From positions 1 to 18,567 of the forward strand of contig NZ_JAIWOF010000177.1 in the NCBI RefSeq assembly GCF_020217025.1: a DNA stretch of 18,567 nucleotides, given 5' to 3'. The stretch comes from Flavobacterium sp. (GTDB taxonomy: Bacteria; Bacteroidota; Bacteroidia; Flavobacteriales; Flavobacteriaceae). The notes under the pieces are model-generated. The model was not told where the DNA came from. It did not search any database and saw only the letters and a list, made by a program, of their open reading frames with translations. Below are positions 1 to 7,733 of this stretch, one piece after another. The number at the start of each line of letters is the position of its first letter. Positions within the stretch are counted from its first letter, which is position 1. A program made the position numbers and the translations under genes.

Positions 1-470
1 GGTTCGCAATCATCAATACGAATCGCAAGTTCATGTGGTGCAAAACCTCCAAAAACTACCGAATGCGTGACTCCTATTCGTGCGCAAGCCAACATAGCAA
101 AAGCTGCTTGAGGAATCATTGGCATATAGATTACAGCTGTATCGCTTTTTTCTAAACCTAATGATAATAAACCTCCAGCTAATTTGGCTACTTCGGTTTT
201 AACTTCGTTAAATGTATACTTTTTAACAGTTTGTGTAACGGGTGAATCGTAGATGATAGCTACTTGTTCGCCAAAGCCATCTTGAATGTGTTTATCAACT
301 GCAAGGTAGCAAGCGTTTAAATTTCCATCAGCAAACCATAAAGGATAACCATTTTTATCCGTAGATAAAATGTTTGAAGGCAAATTATACCATTCTAATT
401 GATTCGCTTGTTCCTTCCAGAATTCTTCAGAAGAAGTAATACTTTTATTATAAATATCGCAATAATTCAT
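1..470 (-). CDS. acetyl/propionyl-CoA synthetase (PrpE-like), N-terminal part
   Basis: This gene is cut by the left edge of the window; 156 N-terminal residues are visible. The family activates acetate or propionate with ATP and CoA in the cytoplasm. The visible part holds the short N-terminal domain (EEFWKEQANQLEWYN), then PLWFADGNLNACY, and the conserved stretch IYMPMIPQAAFAMLACARIG followed by HSVVFGGFAPHELAIRIDD. That stretch is typical of the acetate/propionate ligase family. The short N-terminus resembles PrpE/ACSS3-type enzymes more than classical Acs. The ATP-binding and catalytic-lysine regions lie outside the window, so substrate choice cannot be judged. The start at 470 is the only Met ahead of the conserved block. 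The gene lies 103 bp downstream of the 184-aa gene on the same strand, at the end of a locus with a CrbS-type sensor kinase, which supports a link to acetate use. Confidence 0.85.
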   Translation of the reverse strand, partial: MNYCDIYNKSITSSEEFWKEQANQLEWYNLPSNILSTDKNGYPLWFADGNLNACYLAVDKHIQDGFGEQVAIIYDSPVTQTVKKYTFNEVKTEVAKLAGGLLSLGLEKSDTAVIYMPMIPQAAFAMLACARIGVTHSVVFGGFAPHELAIRIDDCE

Positions 471-573
471 TTGTATTATTCAATTTATGTGATTTATTTT
501 CTTTAGTAAATGTAGAAAATAAAATAATGCCAAATGAATTAATATTGCTAAATAGGTATAGTTATTTTTAAAT

Positions 574-1128
574 TTATTTAATTTTTAAATACTTTGATAT
601 CGTATTTGTATAAATATCGTCAAAATCAATATGAGTTATATTAGAGAATTTAATTTCAGTTAATCCTTCTTCAAATTTTCCAGTGGCATCAAAATATTTT
701 ATATTAACTTTATTCTTTGTTACTTTTAATATTGGACCAATTTCAAATGTATCTTCATCAGAAATTTCATTAATAATGACAACATTAAATCCTAATCTTT
801 GAATAGAATTAAATATACTTTCCCAATTTTTTAATTCGATATCAGGCTTTTTAATTGAATCTTTTATGCCTTCCAATCTGCAAATCTTATCAAAGAAAAC
901 ATCTTTTTTATTTCTCCTAATTTTAGAAACTTGATTAATTGGAAAAACTAAAAAACCTCTAACAAAAAAATCATCTACCTCTTTAAAAAGAATAAAATCA
1001 TTAGAAGAATCAATAATATAACCTGTTTTACAGCTCAATTCTTCTTTATTGACAATTCTAGAAATTTTGCAATATTTTCTTTTAGTTATAAAATCATTAA
1101 TTTTATCTAATACTGAAACTTTACTCAT
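574..1128 (-). CDS. unrecognised 184-aa protein with two similar halves
   Basis: I do not recognise this family. The protein is soluble, rich in Lys, Ile, Asp and Phe, and has no signal peptide or membrane segment. It appears to consist of two related halves, residues about 18-86 and 113-182. Each has a Gly-containing beta pattern (GYIIDSSNDFILFK; GPILKVTKNKVNIKYFD), then a hydrophobic strand and an Ile/Val-Asp/Arg turn (FPINQVSKIRRN; IKFSNITHIDFDD), then an aromatic-rich end (FFDKICRL; YTNTISKYL). This alternation suggests a duplicated small beta-barrel, but that is inference. The start at 1128 lies 17 bp after the end of the receiver gene, so it is probably co-transcribed with the symporter-kinase/receiver pair. 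No function is proposed. Confidence 0.7.
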   Translation of the reverse strand: MSKVSVLDKINDFITKRKYCKISRIVNKEELSCKTGYIIDSSNDFILFKEVDDFFVRGFLVFPINQVSKIRRNKKDVFFDKICRLEGIKDSIKKPDIELKNWESIFNSIQRLGFNVVIINEISDEDTFEIGPILKVTKNKVNIKYFDATGKFEEGLTEIKFSNITHIDFDDIYTNTISKYLKIK

Positions 1129-1145
1129 AATTGCTGTTTTAAATT

Positions 1146-1508
1146 TTAACCCAACAACTCCTCCACTTTTTCCACTACTTTCTTAATTGAAAACGGCTTT
1201 GTCATGTAAGCATCAGCACCAAGAGCTAGTCCTTTTTCAATGTCGCTTTCTTTGTTTTTTGCGGATAAGAACATGACTTTGGTATGTTGTAAATTGTCGT
1301 CCTTTCTGATTTGTTCTAATGTTGCAAAACCATCAACCATAGGCATCATGATATCTAAAATGATGACATCTGGGTAATTGGTTTTTAAAATATCTAAAGC
1401 TTCTTGTCCGTCGCGTGCTATAAAAACTTCGTAATTGCTTTTCTTGAAGGTGTATTCAAGTGTCATTACGATATTTGGTTCGTCGTCTACTATTAAAATC
1501 TTCTTCAT
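1146..1508 (-). CDS. stand-alone response-regulator receiver (CheY-like)
   Basis: This 120-aa protein is one complete receiver domain and nothing else. The acidic pocket is D8/D9 (ILIVDDEPN), the phospho-acceptor is D52 (VIILDIMMPMVDG), the switch Ser is S82 (MFLSAKN) and the conserved Lys is K104 (YMTKPFS). It starts 6 bp after the stop codon of the symporter-histidine kinase gene, so that kinase is the obvious phosphodonor. There is no C-terminal helix-turn-helix or enzymatic output domain, and the next gene is not a DNA-binding protein. The output must go through protein-protein contact or onward phosphotransfer. This differs from the CrbS/CrbR pair of gamma-proteobacteria, in which the regulator carries a LuxR-type HTH. 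Confidence 0.93.
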   Translation of the reverse strand: MKKILIVDDEPNIVMTLEYTFKKSNYEVFIARDGQEALDILKTNYPDVIILDIMMPMVDGFATLEQIRKDDNLQHTKVMFLSAKNKESDIEKGLALGADAYMTKPFSIKKVVEKVEELLG

Positions 1509-1514
1509 TATCTC

Positions 1515-4208
1515 TTAATTTTCAATATTTTTTTCAGGTAAAGTGAATACAATGCAAGCGCCTTTTACACTTGGTTGTACCCAAATTTTCCCTTTGTGAT
1601 GTTCTATAATTTGTTTACAAATTGCCAATCCTAATCCGCTACCAACAGGTTTTTTGAAATTCTGGTTGGACGCTTGATAAAATTTGTCAAATATAACGTC
1701 AAAATCGTTAGGATTGATACCTTTTCCGTTGTCTTGCACCGAAGTTTCTATAAAATTATCTTTCTTTTTGACTTGAATGGTGATTAAACCATCAGTTTCG
1801 GGACAGAATTTAATGGCGTTTGATAGTAAATTAGTCACTACTTGAATGATTCTATCTTCATCATAATAGGCAAAAACCGTGTCTTTACTTTCTAAATAAA
1901 CACTGATGTTTCGATTTTTAATCAATTGTTTTAAAGGTTCTATCGAATGTTCAATCGTTGCAATTAGGTTGTTTTCACTTGGATGAATGGTTTGTTTTCC
2001 GGTTTCAAATTTTTCTAAATCCAAAATTTTATCAATCAAACGATTCAATCGATCCGATTCCGAAATGATATTTTGTAAAAACTGCTTTCGTAACTCTTCT
2101 GGAATTTCATCATCATCATGCAAAATCTCACTCGCAGCACGAATAGCGGTAATCGGCGTTCGAAGTTCATGTGTTACGGTATCTAAAAATTCGTCTTTTT
2201 GAACGTCTTTTCGAACCAACGTTTCATTCGCTTTTTGTAATTCCGAAGTGATTTTTTGAAGTTGATTTGAAGTTTCCGTTAATTTTTTATTGATGGTAAT
2301 ATTTTCTTTAGATTCTTCTAGAATTTTCAGCACTTCGGGTAAAGTGACTTTTTCTTCTTTTACTACACTCGAAATCAGAATTCTTGCCGAAGCCGTTCCA
2401 ATGTGACCCGTTAATAAATTCTCAGCGAATTTCACTAATCTAGCATCGGCTAATTCTTGATCTTTATCTACATTGTACTTCACATTGAAAATATTCATGG
2501 CGCGTTTGGTACGTTCTTCACCTAAAAATCGAATCAAAACTTTTTCGATATCACGTGTGTAAGCGGTTCCTTTCCAAACGAATGCATTCTCGTGGTTGAT
2601 GCTGTATTTATCGATATCAACGTACATTTCGGCATAATTGCGTTCGCGATAATTTCCTTTAAAACTAACCGAAACAGCAAAATAAGTCAAGGTATTGAAT
2701 AACATACTCCAAAACAAAGCATGTGGAACGGGTTGTAAATAATCCAATCCGAAAAGTTGGAATGGTTTTAACAACCCAATTTTCATAAAACCTTCGGTAA
2801 CAAACGAACTTTCATTATTGGTTAACCCAATGGAATAAGGCAATAATAAGGTATAAATACAAATAATAAACCCAATTAAAATACCATAAATAGCGCCTAA
2901 TCTTGAACCTCTTCGCCAAAAAATAGCTCCGAAAAATGCTGGCGCTAATTGAGCAATGACAACAAACGAAATTAACCCTATAGAAACCAAACTGTAATCT
3001 AATGCGAAGAATCGGTAAATGAAATACGCGGCGATAATTAGAGAAAAGATTCCGATTTTACGAATGTTGACAATCTTTTTATTATTGATGATTTGTTCTT
3101 CATTCTTCAATTTACCTAAAAAAGTATACGGAATCAACAAGTTGTTACTCAACATTGTAGATAAACTAATGCTTGAAACGACAATCATTGAAATAGCTGC
3201 TGAAAATCCGCCAAGAAAAACCAAAACAGTTAAAGTTTTATTATCAAAAAACTGTGGAATTAATAGCGAATACGTATCGGCATTGACATTTTTTCCATCA
3301 AACAATACGTTTCCGCCCCAAGCAATTGGATACACAAAAAGGTTGAACAATAATAAGTACAAAGGAAACAACCAAATCGCGGTTTTTACATGACGTTCTC
3401 TGTTATTTTCCACCACCGACATTTGAAATTGTCTTGGTAATAGGAAAATAGCAAAAAGTGAAACCATACTCAAAAAGAACCAGTTTAATCCTTGTTCTAA
3501 TCCGCCAATGGTGTTTTTTTCTTTGAAGTTTTCTAAAAGTGAAGCTTTTGCATAAATATCATCGTAACCATCAAAAACGAAGAAAGTGACGTAAACTCCA
3601 ACAATTAAAAAGAATACTAATTTTAAAACGCTTTCTAAAGCAACAGCAGTTACAATTCCTTTACGTTTTTCAGATGCATCTACATAACGTGTTCCGTAAT
3701 ACGAAGCGAATAAGGCTAAAGCGATGGAAACATAAGTTGTAGTGTCATCAAAAATGTAAGAACTTGTATTGGTTTGGGTTACAATGTGAAATGTTTCCGA
3801 AATTGCTTTTAATTGTAACGCGATGTAAGGCAAAATTCCAGAAATACAAACTACAGTCACAATTGCACCTAAGAAACGACTATTACCATAACGAAGCGAA
3901 ATAAAATCGGCAATACTTGAAATTTTATTCACACGAGAAATACGAATAATTTTCTTTAAAATGATAATCCAAGCCGGAATAATAATGATGGGGCCGATGT
4001 AAATAGGTAAATATCCTAAACCCGAATTAGCAGCAACTCCAATACTTCCATAATACGTCCAAGCGGTACAATATACTGCTAAAGATAAAGAATAGATGTA
4101 CGAATTATTAGTCCATTTGATGTTTTCTTTTTTCTCTGCCCAATGCGCAATAAAAAAAAGAATACCCAAATAGCCTAATAAAATAAGTAAAAGAATCGCA
4201 CTATTCAT
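1515..4208 (-). CDS. sodium/solute symporter fused to sensor histidine kinase (CrbS/CbrA type)
   Basis: This 897-aa inner-membrane protein joins an SSF transporter module (residues about 1-530, a dozen or more hydrophobic helices starting with SAILLLILLGYLGILFF) to a cytoplasmic kinase. The linker (about 590-670) holds DARLVKFAENLLTGHIGTAS and ISSVVKEEKVTLPEVLKILE, typical of symporter-kinases such as CbrA and CrbS. The kinase core is complete: phospho-His H680 in THELRTP, the N box with N797 (LLSNAIKF), DNGKGI at about 826 and GSGLGLAI at about 856. The family couples substrate binding or transport to signalling; CrbS controls acs in Vibrio and Pseudomonas. The start overlaps the stop of the 64-aa gene by 8 bp, and the receiver follows 6 bp after the stop. 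An acyl-CoA synthetase two genes downstream supports acetate or a related acid as ligand, but this is inferred. Confidence 0.93.
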   Translation of the reverse strand: MNSAILLLILLGYLGILFFIAHWAEKKENIKWTNNSYIYSLSLAVYCTAWTYYGSIGVAANSGLGYLPIYIGPIIIIPAWIIILKKIIRISRVNKISSIADFISLRYGNSRFLGAIVTVVCISGILPYIALQLKAISETFHIVTQTNTSSYIFDDTTTYVSIALALFASYYGTRYVDASEKRKGIVTAVALESVLKLVFFLIVGVYVTFFVFDGYDDIYAKASLLENFKEKNTIGGLEQGLNWFFLSMVSLFAIFLLPRQFQMSVVENNRERHVKTAIWLFPLYLLLFNLFVYPIAWGGNVLFDGKNVNADTYSLLIPQFFDNKTLTVLVFLGGFSAAISMIVVSSISLSTMLSNNLLIPYTFLGKLKNEEQIINNKKIVNIRKIGIFSLIIAAYFIYRFFALDYSLVSIGLISFVVIAQLAPAFFGAIFWRRGSRLGAIYGILIGFIICIYTLLLPYSIGLTNNESSFVTEGFMKIGLLKPFQLFGLDYLQPVPHALFWSMLFNTLTYFAVSVSFKGNYRERNYAEMYVDIDKYSINHENAFVWKGTAYTRDIEKVLIRFLGEERTKRAMNIFNVKYNVDKDQELADARLVKFAENLLTGHIGTASARILISSVVKEEKVTLPEVLKILEESKENITINKKLTETSNQLQKITSELQKANETLVRKDVQKDEFLDTVTHELRTPITAIRAASEILHDDDEIPEELRKQFLQNIISESDRLNRLIDKILDLEKFETGKQTIHPSENNLIATIEHSIEPLKQLIKNRNISVYLESKDTVFAYYDEDRIIQVVTNLLSNAIKFCPETDGLITIQVKKKDNFIETSVQDNGKGINPNDFDVIFDKFYQASNQNFKKPVGSGLGLAICKQIIEHHKGKIWVQPSVKGACIVFTLPEKNIEN

Positions 4209-4395
4209 AATAACGTTGTACTACAATCCAAGACATTAATACTGAGAACAACCAAACCGAAAAAATATAAATGTAGATTACTGGAAATCCTAATACATTA
4301 TCAGCACTGTCAAATAGTAAAACGATTGGTAAATTCAATACCAATAACAGTAACAACGATAAAACAACCAATTTTTGTTGATGTCTTTTTTTCAT
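4201..4395 (-). CDS. 64-aa membrane protein, DUF3311-like, partner of the symporter-kinase
   Basis: This short protein has two hydrophobic helices (LSLLLLLVLNLPIVLLF and YIYIFSVWLFSVLMSWIVV) joined by an LGFPVIY turn, and a basic N-terminus (MKKRHQQK). The order of an N-terminal helix, a Gly-Phe-Pro turn and a second aromatic helix ending in Arg-Tyr resembles DUF3311 proteins, which are encoded just upstream of sodium/solute symporters. The stop codon overlaps the start of the symporter-kinase gene by 8 bp (TATGAATAG), so translation is probably coupled. I infer a small subunit that helps fold or modulate the symporter module. The family name is from memory of the pattern and is not certain. 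Confidence 0.75.
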   Translation of the reverse strand: MKKRHQQKLVVLSLLLLLVLNLPIVLLFDSADNVLGFPVIYIYIFSVWLFSVLMSWIVVQRYYE

Positions 4396-4469
4396 CTTTT
4401 ATTTATATTTATAAAACCTAAAAGCCGTTATGTAAATAAGAGCTTCTAAGTTAATTATATTTTTTTTAA

Positions 4470-4685
4470 TTAATCTTCATATTCGTCCGTGATTGCATAC
4501 CATCCAAAAATAGTTAATCCGGTAACAACCATTGGTAAAAGTATAAAGAAAACAATAATTCCAAAAACTAAATCATCTTGTTTTCCTGAAGTTAACTTTC
4601 CTCCAAAAATTCCAATCGAAAAATAGGCTATTGCAATTGCAAGTGCTATCCAAACGATTCCTAAATATTTTTTTACTGTGTTCAT
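4470..4685 (-). CDS. 71-aa membrane protein next to the MFS transporter
   Basis: The protein has two predicted membrane helices (IVWIALAIAIAYFSIGIFGG and FGIIVFFILLPMVVTGLTIFG) with a short polar loop (KLTSGKQDD), and ends in an acidic tail (TDEYED). I believe similar roughly 70-aa proteins occur beside MHS-type MFS genes in other Bacteroidota, but I cannot confirm a family name. It starts 12 bp after the stop codon of the MFS gene, so the two are very probably co-transcribed. The protein may be an accessory subunit of that transporter. A 74-bp gap with no convincing hairpin separates it from the 64-aa gene downstream. Confidence 0.75.
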   Translation of the reverse strand: MNTVKKYLGIVWIALAIAIAYFSIGIFGGKLTSGKQDDLVFGIIVFFILLPMVVTGLTIFGWYAITDEYED

Positions 4686-4697
4686 GATTATTATTTT

Positions 4698-6239
4698 TTA
4701 GTCGTGAAGTGTATTAATTTTTCTATCAATGTAAATCATTCCAATTACGAAACATATAGCTGCAATTCCAATTGGATACCAAAGTCCTTCTAAATAAAAC
4801 TCTACATCTCCTGCCTCTTTAGAAGTAGTAACGAAATAAGTTGAAATAGCGGGAAGTAATCCACCAAATATACCATTTCCTACGTGATATGGCAACGACA
4901 TTGAAGTATATCTAATCTTAACAGGGAACATTTCTACAAGGAATGCGGCAATTGGACCATAAACCATGGTTACAAAAATCACCTGAATAAAAACCATTAA
5001 CACTAAGAACCAACGATCGCTATTGTTAATCATTTTGGTCACTTTTGTTTCCACTCTGTCTTTTCCTTTATCATCTACCATTACTTTTCCACTTTCAAAA
5101 TGGATAGTTTTGATTTCTTCTACAGTAGTTCCATCAGTATAAGCTTTTGTTGTAGTATAGATAGAATCCATTTTTGTAGCATCGATTTCTTTTATTGAAG
5201 GAACTACTTTGGTTTTTTCAACGATTTCAGTTTTTAATGTTAAATCTGTTGAAGCATACATGGCTCTGTAAATTGGTCGATACGTTAAAATAGCAATCAA
5301 CATACCACTCATCATAATTACTTTTCGTCCTACTTTATCACTCAACCAACCAAACACAACGAAGAATGGAGTTCCTAATAAAAGAGCAATACCTAATAAC
5401 GTATCTACTTGAGAAGAATCAATACTTTGAACCGTTTTTAAGAAGTTCATCGCATAGAATTGTCCGGTATACCAAACAACTCCTTGTCCCATTGTAGCAC
5501 CAAATAAAGCTAAAAGAACAAATTTTAAATTGAATTTATTTCCAAAACTCTCTTTCAATGGATTTGTAGATGTTTTTCCTTCTGATTTTGCTTTCGCGAA
5601 AGCTGGCGATTCGTGCATGTTTTTACGAATCAAGAACGAAACATAAACCATAACAATAGAAACCCAAAACGGTACTCTCCAACCCCACTCATCAAACGCT
5701 TCTTTAGACATTAATCCTTTAGTAAGTAAGATGACCATTAAGGAAATAAACAAACCTACAGTTGCAGTAGTTTGAATCCATGAAGTCCAATATCCTTTTT
5801 CGTTTTTAGGAGCGTGTTCGGCTACATAAGTTGCGGCTCCACCATATTCACCACCAAGAGCTAAACCTTGAAGTAAACGAAGAATCAATACTAATACAGG
5901 TGCTGCATAGCCAATTGTTTCAAAACTTGGAATACAACCAATTACAAAAGTAGCTCCTCCCATTAACATTAAAGTTACCATGAAAGTATACTTTCTTCCA
6001 ATTAAATCTCCTAATCTTCCAAAGAAAAGGGCTCCAAACGGACGCACTACGAAACCAGCAGCAAATGTTGCTAATGTTGATAAGAAAGCTGCCGTTGGAT
6101 TGTCAGAAGGGAAAAATTTAGTAGATAAAACTACTGCTAAACTTCCAAAAATGTAGAAGTCATACCATTCAATCATTGTTCCCATAGAGGAAGCCGAAAT
6201 AACTTTCCAGATTCCTTTTGATGATTTGTTATCGCTCAT
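4698..6239 (-). CDS. MFS transporter, metabolite:H+ symporter (MHS) type, with long extra loop
   Basis: This 513-aa inner-membrane transporter belongs to the MHS branch of the major facilitator superfamily (relatives include KgtP, ProP and ShiA), judged from IEWYDFYIFGSLA near the N-terminus, GRLGDLIGRKYTF at about 74-86, LQGLALGGEYGGAATYVAEH at about 123-142, and the second Asp-Arg loop GWLSDKVGRK at about 297-306. MHS proteins take up organic acids or compatible solutes with protons. The unusual part is an insert of about 80 hydrophilic residues (about 329-408) between two helices, on the side predicted to face the periplasm. The gene lies 20 bp downstream of the porin gene, so the two probably form an outer/inner-membrane uptake route. 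The substrate cannot be told from sequence; a small carboxylate fits the locus. Confidence 0.9.
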   Translation of the reverse strand: MSDNKSSKGIWKVISASSMGTMIEWYDFYIFGSLAVVLSTKFFPSDNPTAAFLSTLATFAAGFVVRPFGALFFGRLGDLIGRKYTFMVTLMLMGGATFVIGCIPSFETIGYAAPVLVLILRLLQGLALGGEYGGAATYVAEHAPKNEKGYWTSWIQTTATVGLFISLMVILLTKGLMSKEAFDEWGWRVPFWVSIVMVYVSFLIRKNMHESPAFAKAKSEGKTSTNPLKESFGNKFNLKFVLLALFGATMGQGVVWYTGQFYAMNFLKTVQSIDSSQVDTLLGIALLLGTPFFVVFGWLSDKVGRKVIMMSGMLIAILTYRPIYRAMYASTDLTLKTEIVEKTKVVPSIKEIDATKMDSIYTTTKAYTDGTTVEEIKTIHFESGKVMVDDKGKDRVETKVTKMINNSDRWFLVLMVFIQVIFVTMVYGPIAAFLVEMFPVKIRYTSMSLPYHVGNGIFGGLLPAISTYFVTTSKEAGDVEFYLEGLWYPIGIAAICFVIGMIYIDRKINTLHD

Positions 6240-6259
6240 AATGTAATTGTATTAGTTTG

Positions 6260-7636
6260 TTATAAATAGATTTGTAATTGTATGATGAATTCGCCTTTGT
6301 ATTTATCAATTTTGTCAACTGCTGTATAAACTGGACGTGTTGAATATTGTGTAGTAATTTTGGCATGATGACCATCTAAGAAAAAGTTAGCTCCTAAATC
6401 AAATTGACTACTTGCTTTTTCTAAAGCATCAAAGTTTTTATAAGTATAGGCTCCAAATGGCTGAATTCTCACTTTTGGTTTTTCATTTTTATTTGGTAAT
6501 AAAACACCCGCTTGTGTATACCAAATATTTCCTGTTCCTACCATTGGTTGTAAATTTCCTGCTCCCGCTAATGCTGGTGAACCTGTAAAAGTAGGATCCA
6601 TAACCCCTTCATTCATAATTCCAAGGTTTCTTAAATAATTAGGTCCGAAATCATAATTATAGAAAACACTGTAAGCGGTAATGGCCATTTTTTTCTCTTT
6701 AGCACCAATTGGCATATCTAAGAAAACATCTCCAGCAAATAAACTAATCGCATGTTCTTTAATTACTCCATTTACAGAAGTTTGTGTTCCTTTTGGTGCA
6801 TTGTAAAAACCAGCTCCAATGTTGAACATTTTCTTAGTTCCTAAGTAAGTTCCCACTTTGTAAGGTAAAAAGTTAGCTTCTTTATCAAAGAATTGATATT
6901 CCACATAACCTGCTTTAGACCATTGTGTAGTATTGTTATTATCAACAGCTTTAGCAATACTTGCATCCGTAACATTAGTTGGTGTTTGATTTGTTGCAAA
7001 AGGTTTATTGATACTAAAACGATATTCTAATTTATTGTATTTCCCTTTGGCGAAAATTCCAATTTGTCTGGCAAACTGATCGGAATTCTCGATTAAAGGC
7101 CAGTTAAAAATTGGTGCATCAACCGTTAGATAGTTTAAGGTAGAAGACATTGTCATACGTGATAATCCCATATAATAATGCAATCCAGCTCCAACAGATA
7201 AACTAAAAGGTTTTGATTCTTTAGGTAATACTACAGCATATTCATTCCATGCATCATGAAAGAATAAACCTGGTTTTTTTCCTGCGCCATAGCCACCAGT
7301 TCCAGATGAACCTGAAGCACCACCATTAATAAAAGTTTGATTGTTAATCCCTATATGAGTCAAAATCATATAACGAGGAGAAATTTGTGCATAAGCTAAT
7401 AATCGCAAACGACGTAAGCCTGCATCTTCATGACTAGAAACAGATTCGTCTCCAATCATCGAACCCGGATTCAAATCGGTTGAACGAAGCCAAACTTGAT
7501 TCCATGCAATAAAACGCATGTATTTGGTTCCTTCTGGATTTAAGTTGAATTTTAAACCTCCTCCATAATCAGGTGAACCCTGAGCGGATACTAGCAGAGA
7601 TAAAAATAATCCTGAGATAGTTAGTAATTTTTTCAT
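6260..7636 (-). CDS. outer-membrane porin, Bacteroidota type
   Basis: The chosen start at 7636 gives a 458-aa protein beginning with a clear signal peptide (MKKLLTISGLFLSLLVSAQ). An in-frame Met 13 codons upstream would place a polar stretch (KCPTNQ) before it, so the shorter form is preferred. The mature part is rich in alternating aromatic/polar strands (YMRFIAWNQVWLRS, KVGTYLGTKKMFNIGAGFYN, KVRIQPFGAYTYKNFD) and ends in a strand terminating in a hydrophobic residue (EFIIQLQIYL), as expected for a beta-barrel. I recognise it as a porin of the kind found beside transporter genes in Bacteroidota, not a SusC/TonB-dependent receptor. It precedes the MFS gene by 20 bp on the same strand and probably supplies that transporter's substrate to the periplasm. 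Confidence 0.85.
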   Translation of the reverse strand: MKKLLTISGLFLSLLVSAQGSPDYGGGLKFNLNPEGTKYMRFIAWNQVWLRSTDLNPGSMIGDESVSSHEDAGLRRLRLLAYAQISPRYMILTHIGINNQTFINGGASGSSGTGGYGAGKKPGLFFHDAWNEYAVVLPKESKPFSLSVGAGLHYYMGLSRMTMSSTLNYLTVDAPIFNWPLIENSDQFARQIGIFAKGKYNKLEYRFSINKPFATNQTPTNVTDASIAKAVDNNNTTQWSKAGYVEYQFFDKEANFLPYKVGTYLGTKKMFNIGAGFYNAPKGTQTSVNGVIKEHAISLFAGDVFLDMPIGAKEKKMAITAYSVFYNYDFGPNYLRNLGIMNEGVMDPTFTGSPALAGAGNLQPMVGTGNIWYTQAGVLLPNKNEKPKVRIQPFGAYTYKNFDALEKASSQFDLGANFFLDGHHAKITTQYSTRPVYTAVDKIDKYKGEFIIQLQIYL

Positions 7637-7672
7637 AATTAAAATTTGGTTAGTTGGGCATTTCTGCATGAC

Positions 7673-7724
7673 CAAATTCTAAAATTCTGTTAACGAAAAA
7701 AATTACAGTATATATTTTTGTTAA
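7673..7724 (-). promoter_or_regulatory. possible porin promoter region with dyad
   Basis: On the minus strand, TAGAATTTG (7673-7681) lies about 37 bp upstream of the porin start and resembles the Bacteroidota -7 box TAnnTTTG with one extra base. Just upstream of it is a dyad: TTAACGAAAA at 7690-7699 pairs with TTTTTGTTAA at 7715-7724 (ten pairs, one G-U). The dyad may be an operator, or it may end transcription from the zinc-ribbon/HTH gene. No good -33 element is visible, so the promoter call is weak. Confidence 0.3.
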
Positions 7725-7733
7725 AGAGTATAG

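Noticed and set aside
556..568. GTATAGTTATTTT also occurs at 8345-8357 near the catabolic operon start
   Set aside because: The two copies have opposite orientation relative to their downstream genes and are plain AT-rich sequence; chance is a sufficient explanation.
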